A DNA stretch of 9,194 bases from Niastella sp. (GTDB lineage Bacteria > Bacteroidota > Bacteroidia > Chitinophagales > Chitinophagaceae): NCBI GenBank assembly GCA_021154515.1, contig JAJKIL010000400.1, forward strand, positions 1-9,194, written 5' to 3'. The position numbers and the translations under genes are program-made. Positions 1 through 6,154 of the stretch are shown one piece after another; the first letter of the stretch is position 1; the number at the start of each line of letters is the position of its first letter. The notes under the pieces are model-generated. The model was not told the origin of the DNA, did not search any database, and saw only the letters and a list, made by a program, of their open reading frames with translations.

Positions 1-929
1 AAAGCAGCTTCAACCAGGTTGGCTGCATAGTGCAGCGGCGCATCGGCAGCAGTAAGGCGGCGGATGGGCGCATCCAGGTAATCGAAACCTTCTTTTTGAA
101 TGCGGTAAGCAATCTCGGAAGATACCGAACACATAGGCCATTGTTCGTCAATGATCACCAGGCGATTGGTCTTTTTAACGCTTTCGAGGATGGTGTGCCA
201 GTCGAGCGGACGAATAGTACGCAGGTCGATCACTTCAGCGCTAATGCCTTCTTTTTCCAGTTCAGCGGCGGCGCCCAGGGCAACCTTCATCATTTTATTG
301 TAAGAAACGATGGTAACGTCGGTGCCCTGTTTCTTTACATCGGCTTTACCGATCTCGATAATGTATTCTTCTTCAGGAACTTCGCCTTTATCGCCATACA
401 TTACTTCGCTCTCCATGAACATCACGGGATCTTCATCGCGGATGGCGGCTTTCATCAAACCTTTGGCATCGTATGGGTTAGAAGGAGAAATTACTTTAAT
501 ACCGGGGATATTTGCATAATAGCTTTCAAAAGCGGTAGAGTGCTGGGCACCCAACTGGCCGGCAGAACCGTTTGGTCCGCGGAAAACAATGGGGCAACCA
601 ATTTGGCCGCCGCTCATAGCCAGCATTTTTGAAGCTGTGTTTAAAATCTGATCCAATGCCAGTACGGCAAAGTTCCAGGTCATGAATTCAACGATAGGAC
701 GTAACCCGTTTTGAGCAGCACCTACCGCAATACCGGTGAAACCCAGCTCGGCAATAGGCGTGTCAATAATTCTTTTAGGGCCGAATTCTGCCAGCATACC
801 CTGGCTTACTTTATAAGCACCATTGTATTCAGCTACTTCTTCACCCATCAGGAAAACCCGGTCGTCTCTCCTCATTTCTTCACTCATAGCTTCGCGGAGC
901 GCTTCGCGAAATGCGATAGTTCTTGCCAT
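1..929 (-). CDS. pdhB: Pyruvate dehydrogenase E1 component, beta subunit (3' end outside window)
   Basis: Reading the minus strand from the ATG at 929 gives 309 codons open to the window edge. The usual length is about 325 residues, so roughly the last 15-20 are missing. The N-terminal half is a transketolase-type pyrimidine-binding domain: MGEEVAEYNGAYKVS (28-42), IAELGFTGIAVGAA with E61 where E1 beta carries its thiamine-contacting Glu, and EFMTWNF (81-87). GQLGAQHSTAFESYY around H130 is the E1 beta loop. The transketolase C-terminal domain runs from about residue 195 (VTIVSYNKM) through IDLRTIRPLD. Known role: with E1 alpha it forms the ThDP-dependent decarboxylase of the cytoplasmic pyruvate dehydrogenase complex, feeding acetyl groups to E2 lipoyl domains. 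Branched-chain 2-oxoacid E1 beta is the main alternative, but the motifs fit PDH better. A matching promoter lies 26 bp upstream. It is divergent from the acyltransferase cluster. Confidence 0.93.
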   Translation of the reverse strand, partial: MARTIAFREALREAMSEEMRRDDRVFLMGEEVAEYNGAYKVSQGMLAEFGPKRIIDTPIAELGFTGIAVGAAQNGLRPIVEFMTWNFAVLALDQILNTASKMLAMSGGQIGCPIVFRGPNGSAGQLGAQHSTAFESYYANIPGIKVISPSNPYDAKGLMKAAIRDEDPVMFMESEVMYGDKGEVPEEEYIIEIGKADVKKQGTDVTIVSYNKMMKVALGAAAELEKEGISAEVIDLRTIRPLDWHTILESVKKTNRLVIIDEQWPMCSVSSEIAYRIQKEGFDYLDAPIRRLTAADAPLHYAANLVEAA

Positions 930-954
930 TCTGTATTCAGTTTTTAAAACCCGG

Positions 955-986
955 CAAAATTATTGGTTGAGGAGCATAATAACAAA
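955..986 (-). promoter_or_regulatory. Bacteroidota-type promoter of pdhB
   Basis: On the minus strand a TTTG (983-986) is followed after exactly 20 nt by TAATTTTG (955-962), a full match to the TAnnTTTG -7 element of the Bacteroidota primary sigma factor. Transcription would start near 947, leaving a leader of about 20 nt before the pdhB ATG. Transcription start is inferred, not shown. Confidence 0.6.
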
Positions 987-1034
987 TTGCCGGGCAACAA
1001 TAAATTAAATGTCTAATAGACAGAAAGTCAGGCT

Positions 1035-1160
1035 TTAGTTAAAATGCAGGCTGCGGGCTACTTTAGAACGATTTTCAGGCCCCAATTTCGGGTTTCCGGA
1101 TACCTGGTAATCGGGAACTAATTTCTTCTTTTCGTCCTCACACCCTACCAAACCGTCCAT
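1035..1160 (-). CDS. Possible small protein, 41 aa, unknown function
   Basis: An ATG at 1160 on the minus strand opens 41 codons ending in TAA (1035-1037). The product starts MDGLVGCEDEKKK and ends NRSKVARSLHFN. It is hydrophilic and charged with one Cys, and shows no signal peptide, membrane segment or motif I recognise. It fills most of the 290-bp gap between pdhB and the acyltransferase and would be transcribed toward pdhB. No clear Shine-Dalgarno and no exact TAnnTTTG element precede it. It may be chance: a 41-codon ORF is not rare. The protein-like composition and lack of competing long frames are the only support. Confidence 0.25.
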   Translation of the reverse strand: MDGLVGCEDEKKKLVPDYQVSGNPKLGPENRSKVARSLHFN

Positions 1161-1172
1161 ACGTCAAAGTAA

Positions 1173-1204
1173 TTTTATCCTCCCTGCCCCGGAAACTAGG
1201 TTTG
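1173..1204 (+). promoter_or_regulatory. Probable promoter of the acyltransferase/two-component cluster
   Basis: TAGGTTTG at 1197-1204 is an exact TAnnTTTG -7 element. Exactly 20 nt upstream is TTTT (1173-1176) where TTTG is expected, so the -33 element is imperfect. The start point would fall near 1210, giving a very short leader before the ATG at 1220. Confidence 0.45.
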
Positions 1205-1219
1205 TAGAAAATTAACCAT

Positions 1220-2461
1220 ATGCAACCAGTTTCTACCGCTTCAAACCGCCAGGCCTACCTCGACTGGCTTCGAATTGCCTCCATTCTGGCAGTTTTCTTT
1301 CTGCATTCCTCCATGGCGTACGTGTCTGAATGGGAATGGCATATCAAAAACCCGCAAACCAGCAGTTTGCTCATGGAGCTGAATTTCTGGCTCGGCCGGT
1401 TCAGAATGCCGCTGTTGTTTTTCATTTCAGGCACCGTCACTTATTTTATGTTACAAAAAAGAAGCACCGGTGCCTTTATCGGACTTCGCTTCAGGCGGTT
1501 ATTTATTCCGCTGGTATTTGGAATGCTGGTGATTGTACCACCGCAGATCTACATGGAACGACTGACCCAGGGCTATAAAGGGAGTTTTTTCGATTTCTAC
1601 CCTAGTATATTTACCACCGGCGTTTATCCAAAAGGTAATATGAGCTGGCATCACCTGTGGTTTATCGTTTACCTGTTTTTATATGACATATTATTCGCGC
1701 CTTTGTTCAAATGGATCATGAGCGAAAGCGGCAAACAACGATTGTCGTTCTTCACCAGGATGGCCAACAAAAAATGGATCTATCTGCTGATGCTGCCAGC
1801 AATTATTATTTTCACTACTTTGAACCGGATGTTCCCAGAAACGCACGACCTCATACACGACTGGTGCCGCCACCTGTACTGGTTGTCGTTTTTACTCACC
1901 GGGTTTGTTTGCATCAACTTCCCCGCGTTGATGGATAGCCTGGAAAGAAACCGCCGTACATCACTATTGCTGGCATTCCTGAGCATTATTGCCATTTACT
2001 ATATCCGTTGGAACAATCTGGAACCCGATCATTTTTTTCACAACTGGCACGATTGGTTTATATATGCTTATAGAGCATTATACCCGTTCACCGCCTGGGC
2101 CTGGATCTTCACCGCTATTGGGTATGGCAAACGTTACCTGAATAAAAAACACCGCATTCAGGATTATATTAACCAGGCTGTATATCCGTTTTACATTTTA
2201 CACCAAACGGTGATTGTGATAGTGGTATTTTATGTAATAAAGTCAGGCGATTCGGTGCTTAGTAAATTCCTGTTTACATTTATCATTTCCTTTGCACTGG
2301 TGACCTGTATTTATCATTTGTTTATAAAACCCTATGCGGTTACGCGGTTATTGTTTGGAATGAAACCGAAAAAGAAAGAACCGAAGCCAGCTGTTGTAAC
2401 AAGCGAAGCTTCAGTGGAGAAATCAGCAGAAATACTACAACCGGCCGTTCAAATAGCGTAA
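1220..2461 (+). CDS. Membrane acyltransferase, acyltransferase-3 (OafA/MdoC-like) family
   Basis: A 413-aa polytopic inner-membrane protein with about ten hydrophobic segments. Near the N-terminus is YLDWLRIASILAVFFLH, which holds the R-x10-H motif of the family (R18 and H29, the proposed catalytic His). FRMPLLFFISG (61-71) and WHHLWF (143-148) are further family hallmarks. The YLDWLR opening and overall layout resemble glucan biosynthesis protein C (MdoC/OpgC), which succinylates periplasmic glucans. Other members O-acetylate LPS O-antigen or exopolysaccharide, so the acceptor cannot be read here. After the last membrane segment is a basic, Pro/Lys/Glu-rich cytoplasmic tail (from about residue 377). 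The ATG is placed 16 nt after the -7 element. The LytS-type kinase follows after 53 nt with no terminator between, suggesting cotranscription. Confidence 0.88.
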   Translation: MQPVSTASNRQAYLDWLRIASILAVFFLHSSMAYVSEWEWHIKNPQTSSLLMELNFWLGRFRMPLLFFISGTVTYFMLQKRSTGAFIGLRFRRLFIPLVFGMLVIVPPQIYMERLTQGYKGSFFDFYPSIFTTGVYPKGNMSWHHLWFIVYLFLYDILFAPLFKWIMSESGKQRLSFFTRMANKKWIYLLMLPAIIIFTTLNRMFPETHDLIHDWCRHLYWLSFLLTGFVCINFPALMDSLERNRRTSLLLAFLSIIAIYYIRWNNLEPDHFFHNWHDWFIYAYRALYPFTAWAWIFTAIGYGKRYLNKKHRIQDYINQAVYPFYILHQTVIVIVVFYVIKSGDSVLSKFLFTFIISFALVTCIYHLFIKPYAVTRLLFGMKPKKKEPKPAVVTSEASVEKSAEILQPAVQIA

Positions 2462-2514
2462 ATTACAAGCCATGAAATGTAGTTCCATTTGGCCCCGTAA
2501 ATAATAATTATAAG

Positions 2515-3546
2515 ATGAAATGGTTTTGGAAATATGTATTCCCGGGTGTGTTTGGGTTGGCGGTATATACCACCATTCGAATAGTGAACGACACCACTAC
2601 AGGAGAAAAGTTCTGGGAAAGAAAGTGGCAGATAAACGCCATTGAAATCATACTGGTTGTTGGCTATGCCTACCTGTTTAATAAGATCGTGCTGTATTTC
2701 GTTAATAGGTTCAACCAGCATCAGCGTTTGCCAACAGGCAGCGATGTATTAAAAGAGTTTGCCACGCTTTCAGTAGTAAGTTTTGTGGCGGTCAATCCCC
2801 TTTTGTTTATTGTTCATTACCTGATACAATCACCGGTTAAATGGAACGATTTCGCCATTGCCAATGTAGTAGTGATCTTATACGTACTGTTGCATTACGC
2901 CATTGCACGCGGCAACAGTTTTATCAGGGCTTACATCGAGCAGCGGCTGCAAATGGAAAAAATAAAGAACGACAATTTACAAACAGAACTCAAGTTCTTA
3001 AAAGCGCAGTATCATCCGCATTTTTTATTCAATGCACTTAACACCATCTATTTTCAAATGGATGAAAACATTGCGGATGCCAAGAAAAGTATAGAAAAAT
3101 TCTCAGAGCTGTTGCGCTACCAGTTGTACGATCAACAGCAAACAGTACCGGTTAGCCATGAATTACATTACCTGGAGAATTTTATAGAATTACAAAAAGT
3201 AAGAAGCTCCGACAAGTTACAACTGCGGGTACATTTTGATAGTTCCCTGAATAGCGAACAGGTGTATCCGCTGTTGTTTCTCCCGCTTGTAGAAAACGCC
3301 TTTAAATATGTAGGAGGTGATTATCAGATCAACATAGAAGCCAGTAAAGAAGCCAATCACCTGCGGTTTGCAGTAGCCAACTCGGTACCCGCAGAAACTC
3401 CCTGGATAAAAGATCAATCCCGTAACGGCATTGGCTTGGAGAACCTGAAAAGAAGACTGGAATTATTATACCCGGGAAAACATATATTTACCACTACTAA
3501 AAAGGATAACACCTTTTTTGCAGAAATACAATTACAACTATCATGA
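2515..3546 (+). CDS. LytS/YehU-type membrane sensor histidine kinase
   Basis: 343 aa. Four hydrophobic segments in the first 135 residues (about 5-23, 43-64, 84-107, 115-134) form a membrane sensor without an obvious large periplasmic domain. A short helical linker (about 140-163) leads to the His_kinase (PF06580-type) box AQYHPHFLFNALN, with H169 the likely phosphorylation site. The C-terminal ATPase has an N-box PLVENAFKY (N261) and a G-box NGIGLENLKRRLELLYPG (304-321). Known role: it autophosphorylates and passes phosphate to a LytTR-type regulator. That partner is the next gene; this TGA stop overlaps its ATG by 4 nt, so translation is probably coupled. The signal sensed is unknown. The position just after a surface-modifying acyltransferase suggests an envelope-related signal, which is inference. 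Confidence 0.92.
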   Translation: MKWFWKYVFPGVFGLAVYTTIRIVNDTTTGEKFWERKWQINAIEIILVVGYAYLFNKIVLYFVNRFNQHQRLPTGSDVLKEFATLSVVSFVAVNPLLFIVHYLIQSPVKWNDFAIANVVVILYVLLHYAIARGNSFIRAYIEQRLQMEKIKNDNLQTELKFLKAQYHPHFLFNALNTIYFQMDENIADAKKSIEKFSELLRYQLYDQQQTVPVSHELHYLENFIELQKVRSSDKLQLRVHFDSSLNSEQVYPLLFLPLVENAFKYVGGDYQINIEASKEANHLRFAVANSVPAETPWIKDQSRNGIGLENLKRRLELLYPGKHIFTTTKKDNTFFAEIQLQLS

Positions 3547-4253
3547 CGCCAACCATAAAATGCATTATTACCGATGACGAACCATTAGCCCGGAAAGGCT
3601 TGCAGGGCTATATAGAAAAGATCGATTTTCTGGAACTGGCCGGCGTTTGTGAAGATGCCATACAACTGAATTCATTACTAAAGCAACAACCAGTCGACCT
3701 GCTTTTCCTGGATATAGAAATGCCCTATGTAACCGGTATCGATTTCCTGAAGAATACGCCCAATGCGCCCAAGGTCATTTTCACCACTGCCTACGAACAA
3801 TATGCCATAAAAGGGTATGAACTGGATGTACTTGATTACCTGCTAAAACCTATTTCGTTTGAACGGTTCCTAAAGGCCGCCAATAAAGCCTATGATTACT
3901 TTTCCAGTACCATCTCTAACGCCGGCAACTACCTCTTCATTAAAACCGATAACAAACTGGAAAAGGTAAACTTACAGGAATTGCTCTTTGTAAAAGCCAT
4001 GGAAAATTATGTAGCCCTGTATACCGCCGACAAAAAACTGGTCACCCACTCTACCTTGAAAGCCTTACAGGAAAAATTGCCTGCCGGTCAGTTCATTCAG
4101 CCGCATAAATCATACGTGGTGAATATACAGTGCATTCAATCTATCGAGGGCAACATATTGCATGTAGGTGGAAAGTATCAAATCCCGATTTCTAAATATC
4201 AGAAGGAGGAGATCATGGAGCGGATCGTGAATGATAAGTTGCTGAAGAAGTAA
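3543..4253 (+). CDS. LytTR-family response regulator
   Basis: 236 aa. The receiver domain (about 5-120) has the acidic pocket D11/D12, phospho-acceptor D57 in LLFLDIEMP, the T81/T82 switch position and K102 in LLKPI. A LytTR DNA-binding domain follows (about 132-230), with LFIKTDNKLEKV, LFVKAMENYVALYT and the hallmark HKSYVVN (in place of the common HRSYIVN). Known role: on phosphorylation such regulators bind direct repeats upstream of target promoters as dimers. Cognate partner is the overlapping LytS-type kinase. Targets cannot be read here; the acyltransferase at the head of the cluster is the obvious candidate, with possible autoregulation at 1020-1220. No hairpin terminator follows the stop. 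Confidence 0.93.
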   Translation: MTPTIKCIITDDEPLARKGLQGYIEKIDFLELAGVCEDAIQLNSLLKQQPVDLLFLDIEMPYVTGIDFLKNTPNAPKVIFTTAYEQYAIKGYELDVLDYLLKPISFERFLKAANKAYDYFSSTISNAGNYLFIKTDNKLEKVNLQELLFVKAMENYVALYTADKKLVTHSTLKALQEKLPAGQFIQPHKSYVVNIQCIQSIEGNILHVGGKYQIPISKYQKEEIMERIVNDKLLKK

Positions 4254-4314
4254 GAAGCTAATCATTTCCATTAAAAATAACTCTTTGGGAGCTTTCCATT
4301 TTGGAGGAAATCTG

Positions 4315-4371
4315 ATGATCTTAAATACAGAAGCCGCAAACAAATTAGTTGAGAAATACTTTAAACAATAA
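4315..4371 (+). CDS. 18-codon minigene with strong Shine-Dalgarno
   Basis: ATG at 4315, TAA at 4369-4371, product MILNTEAANKLVEKYFKQ. GGAGG at 4303-4307 sits 7 nt before the ATG. This is a near-ideal Shine-Dalgarno and stands out because the other genes of the window lack one. The stop is followed 2 nt later by the ATG of a 55-aa gene, so ribosomes could reinitiate. The frame is open upstream to 4246 but has no ATG there, so the short form is preferred. The peptide is amphipathic-helix-like. It could be a leader peptide, a real small protein, or the C-terminal remnant of a longer gene. Confidence 0.4.
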   Translation: MILNTEAANKLVEKYFKQ

Positions 4372-4373
4372 AT

Positions 4374-4541
4374 ATGGGACTGATAAGAGAACCTTTGGAT
4401 GTCGATTTTGAGGTAGAGCCCAAATCATTAACACAAAAAGAAAAAGAGGCTATTAGTCAATACATACATGACTACAAATTGAAACAGACAAAGAAAAGTA
4501 AAAAGAAAAGGGCTTCTACGCGCAAAAAGGTGAAACAATAA
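4374..4541 (+). CDS. Small basic protein, 55 aa, unknown function
   Basis: ATG at 4374, TAA at 4539-4541. The N-terminal part (MGLIREPLDVDFEVEPKSL) is followed by a helical stretch (TQKEKEAISQYIHDYK, about 20-35) and a strongly basic Lys/Arg tail (KKSKKKRAS...KKVKQ, about 40-55). There is no Cys, membrane segment or signal. The start is 2 nt after the stop of the 18-codon minigene, so it probably depends on that gene for translation. I have the impression that similar short MGLxREPxxVDF proteins are annotated in other Bacteroidota, without function, but could not check. The basic tail would suit nucleic-acid or ribosome binding; that is inference. Confidence 0.6.
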   Translation: MGLIREPLDVDFEVEPKSLTQKEKEAISQYIHDYKLKQTKKSKKKRASTRKKVKQ

Positions 4542-4587
4542 ATTCAATTGATATAGGTATTATTTACCCGTAACTACAGCATTTAAT

Positions 4588-4739
4588 TCATTCTTCATTC
4601 CATGTTTTGATAAGCCGTTCAGTTTGCGTATTTACAACAAGAACACCTGCTGTTTCCTTTCAACGACTTCTTTTAAATATCGATCATACAACAGCGCCTG
4701 TATTTCCTCCTCTCCTTTTCTCGCGTTCAACATTGTCAT
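4588..4739 (-). pseudogene. Possible decayed gene fragment, frameshifted
   Basis: On the minus strand an ATG at 4739 opens 35 codons (starting MTMLNARKGEEEIQALLYDR) to a TAA at 4632-4634. In the +1 frame, overlapping its end, a second protein-like stretch AGVLVVNTQTERLIKTWNEE runs to a TGA at 4588-4590. Joining the two by one frameshift near 4650 gives a plausible short C-terminal domain of about 55 residues. The parent family is not recognised. Both pieces are short, so chance cannot be excluded. Confidence 0.2.
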
Positions 4740-4783
4740 TGCTTCGCCGGTAACTGATCTTACTCAATAAATTTCTGCGCAGG

Positions 4784-4921
4784 ATGACTCGGACATTGGT
4801 GCCTCGTCCTAAAAAACTACTATCGGAGGTGCCTTGGGATTGCCTGGGGATTGTAGGGGAGTTGCCTGGTAGTTGCCTAGCAGTTGCCTGGGAGTGGCCT
4901 GAGAGTTGCCTTGCGTACTAG
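4784..4921 (+). CDS. 45-codon ORF reading through the 11-bp repeat array
   Basis: ATG at 4784, TAG at 4919-4921. A non-repeat head (MTRTLVPRPKKLL) is followed by three 11-residue repeats: SEVPWDCLGIV, GELPGSCLAVA and WEWPESCLAY. They arise because three 11-bp DNA units make 33 bp, or 11 codons. Each repeat keeps a Pro, a Cys-Leu pair and an acidic second residue. I recall short hypothetical proteins with this kind of ELPGSCLGVA repetition in other Bacteroidota but cannot verify it. Whether it is translated is uncertain: the consensus unit happens to lack stops in all frames, so the ORF may be a by-product of a DNA element. No strong Shine-Dalgarno is visible. Confidence 0.3.
   Translation: MTRTLVPRPKKLLSEVPWDCLGIVGELPGSCLAVAWEWPESCLAY
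4827..4914 (+). repeat. Tandem array of eight 11-bp direct units, consensus AGTTGCCTGGG
   Basis: Unit starts are 4827, 4838, 4849, 4860, 4871, 4882, 4893 and 4904, exactly 11 bp apart. Individual units read AGGTGCCTTGG, GATTGCCTGGG, GATTGTAGGGG, AGTTGCCTGGT, AGTTGCCTAGC, AGTTGCCTGGG, AGTGGCCTGAG and AGTTGCCTTGC. TGCCT is the conserved core. The period is close to one helical turn. The units are diverged, so the array is not a recent slippage product. It is far too short-period for CRISPR. Confidence 0.9.
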
Positions 4922-4925
4922 GGTG

Positions 4926-5079
4926 CCCAGGCAATTCCCAGGCAATACTTAGGCCATTACGCTACAAGTTTACTACCATTACGGTACCATTGCCTGCCAA
5001 CTGTATAGGTACAGTATACATGCACCGATGCTACAATACTCCACACAGCCTCCAACTCCATACTTGAACGCTGCCAACT
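4926..5079 (-). repeat. Inverted, decaying continuation of the 11-bp array
   Basis: After one 11-bp centre (4915-4925) the units continue in the opposite orientation without losing phase: CCCAGGCAATT (4926), CCCAGGCAATA (4937), CTTAGGCCATT (4948), then weaker units such as TTACTACCATT (4970), ACGGTACCATT (4981), GCCTGCCAACT (4992), AGCCTCCAACT (5047) and CGCTGCCAACT (5069). The three CCAACT copies lie at 4997, 5052 and 5074, separated by 55 and 22 bp, both multiples of 11. Units between 5003 and 5046 are barely recognisable. The two halves can fold into a long imperfect hairpin around 4915-4925. Confidence 0.65.
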
Positions 5080-5133
5080 CCCGGGATATCCTTAGGATTA
5101 CCCCTATTTAAAGCGCATTTCCTAAATGTGAGA

Positions 5134-5547
5134 TCACTGTATACGCCTCACCACCACCTGCTTCTTTTCCCTTACAAAATGCTTTTTGCGGGTATCCTTT
5201 ACGACCAATACCTTTTCCTGATCGATGGAGCGGTAACCATATTCATAACAATAATAGTAATGCTCTTTCTTATCGGGATGATAATGTTCCGTCATGTAGT
5301 CAAAATGAAAACCTCTTTGAACCAGCTTATGCCGCTCAATCACCAATACCTTCTTCTCCAAAGGTTCCAGTAAATCCTCCAGGATCCTTCTGTTCCTTCG
5401 TAAAATATTATTGATGTTCCGCACCAGTGGGCTCGAATAACTATTCATCCGGTTGTTGTAGTTATTACGGCATGAGTCGTCGCAGAATTTTTTATCTGTG
5501 CGGCCTTTAATAGGCCTGTCACAGGCCAGACAGTTCTTAGCAGTCAT
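5134..5547 (-). CDS. Cys4 zinc-finger protein of unknown function
   Basis: 137 aa from the ATG at 5547; a TTG two codons upstream (5553) is an alternative start but the ATG is preferred. The N-terminus carries CLAC (C6, C9) and CDDSC (C22, C26) spaced as a small zinc ribbon, in the context KGRTDKKFCDDSCRNNYNNR. A basic helical stretch follows (VRNINNILRRNRRILEDLLEPLEKK, about 43-67), then a Tyr-rich segment FHFDYMTEHYH...YYYCYEYGYRSI (about 80-108) and VLVVK. I recognise the layout (Cys4 finger, RNINNILRRNRRIL helix, YEYGY, LVVK) as a recurrent Bacteroidota protein of unknown role. It probably binds nucleic acid, which is inferred. It is divergent from ssb across a region with palindromic half-sites. 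Confidence 0.8.
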   Translation of the reverse strand: MTAKNCLACDRPIKGRTDKKFCDDSCRNNYNNRMNSYSSPLVRNINNILRRNRRILEDLLEPLEKKVLVIERHKLVQRGFHFDYMTEHYHPDKKEHYYYCYEYGYRSIDQEKVLVVKDTRKKHFVREKKQVVVRRIQ

Positions 5548-5584
5548 TATCAAAGGTTTGAATGGCTATTGAAGATGAAAAGTA

Positions 5585-5616
5585 CAAAAAATAGTCGTTT
5601 GTAAACGACAAGCAAA
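5585..5616 (-). promoter_or_regulatory. Probable promoter of the Cys4 gene
   Basis: On the minus strand TTTG (5613-5616) is followed after 19 nt by TATTTTTTG (5585-5593), a -7-like element with one extra base between TA and TTTG. Transcription would start near 5578, about 30 nt before the ATG. The whole spacer is occupied by the palindrome at 5594-5609. Confidence 0.4.
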
Positions 5617-5640
5617 CGTTTAAAATCGAGTACAAACGAC
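5594..5640. promoter_or_regulatory. Candidate operator: AAACGAC half-sites between the Cys4 gene and ssb
   Basis: GTCGTTT-GT-AAACGAC (5594-5609) is a perfect 7-bp inverted repeat. A second palindrome AAACGTTT lies at 5614-5621 and a further AAACGAC half-site at 5634-5640. The first palindrome lies within the putative -33/-7 spacer of the Cys4 promoter, where a bound repressor would block RNA polymerase. The binding protein is unknown; none of the neighbours has an obvious helix-turn-helix for it. Confidence 0.45.
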
Positions 5641-5743
5641 AAAAAACCGAGTATGGCTTTCCGTGGGTTGCATCTTTGAGTTGTCAAATCGAACGGCCCT
5701 CCCGATAGACTGAAATAAATTAGTAATCTTTAAAAATACAGTT

Positions 5744-6154
5744 ATGTACGCAATTAAAAACAAAGTTCAATTGATTGGTAACTTAGGACAGGAACCTAAT
5801 ATCCGCACTACCGAAACCGGTAAAAAAGTGGCCCGCTTTTCTATTGCCACCAATGATATATATAGAAACTCAAGGGGTGAACGAATCAGAGAAACTTTAT
5901 GGCACACCGTTATAGCCTGGGGTAAACTCGCAGAGATCGCCGAAAAGTATTTAACCAAAGGTAGAGAAGTGGCCGTGGCCGGTAAACTGGTCCATCGTGA
6001 GTACACCGATAAAAATGGCATTAAACGTTTTATTACAGAAATAGTACTGAACGAGTTAGTGATGCTGGGTGGCGGACCAAGGTATCAAAATGAAACTGCA
6101 GAGGAAGCAGAAGCAGAAGAAGCAGAAGACTTTGATGCTGAAATGGATAGTTAG
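5744..6154 (+). CDS. ssb: Single-stranded DNA-binding protein (accessory type, no PF tail)
   Basis: 136 aa. An OB-fold spans about residues 3-105, with family motifs NKVQLIGNLGQEPNIR (6-21), KVARFSIATND, ETLWHTVIAWGKLAEIAEKYLTKGREVAVAGKL and YTDKNGIKRFITEIV. Known role: binds and protects ssDNA in replication, repair and recombination. The C-terminal tail is short and acidic (ETAEEAEAEEAEDFDAEMDS), encoded by a slippage-prone run of GAAGCA/GAA triplets at 6098-6130. It ends in DAEMDS instead of the Asp-rich PF tip by which most SSBs recruit partner proteins. Short length, missing tip and position in an accessory-looking stretch suggest a second copy rather than the housekeeping SSB, but this cannot be decided from the window. 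The ATG has the typical SSB start context (MYAIKNKVQLIG). Confidence 0.9.
   Translation: MYAIKNKVQLIGNLGQEPNIRTTETGKKVARFSIATNDIYRNSRGERIRETLWHTVIAWGKLAEIAEKYLTKGREVAVAGKLVHREYTDKNGIKRFITEIVLNELVMLGGGPRYQNETAEEAEAEEAEDFDAEMDS

Noticed and set aside
30..632. 200-codon plus-strand ORF opposite pdhB
   Set aside because: It is the antisense shadow of a clearly recognised E1 beta gene; the composition has no independent support.
4827..4960. CRISPR array
   Set aside because: Units are 11 bp, contiguous, diverged and without unique spacers; no cas gene is in the window.
5128..5373. 81-codon plus-strand ORF with hydrophobic stretch
   Set aside because: Antisense to the Cys4 gene, whose Cys spacing and familiar layout make the minus strand the coding one.
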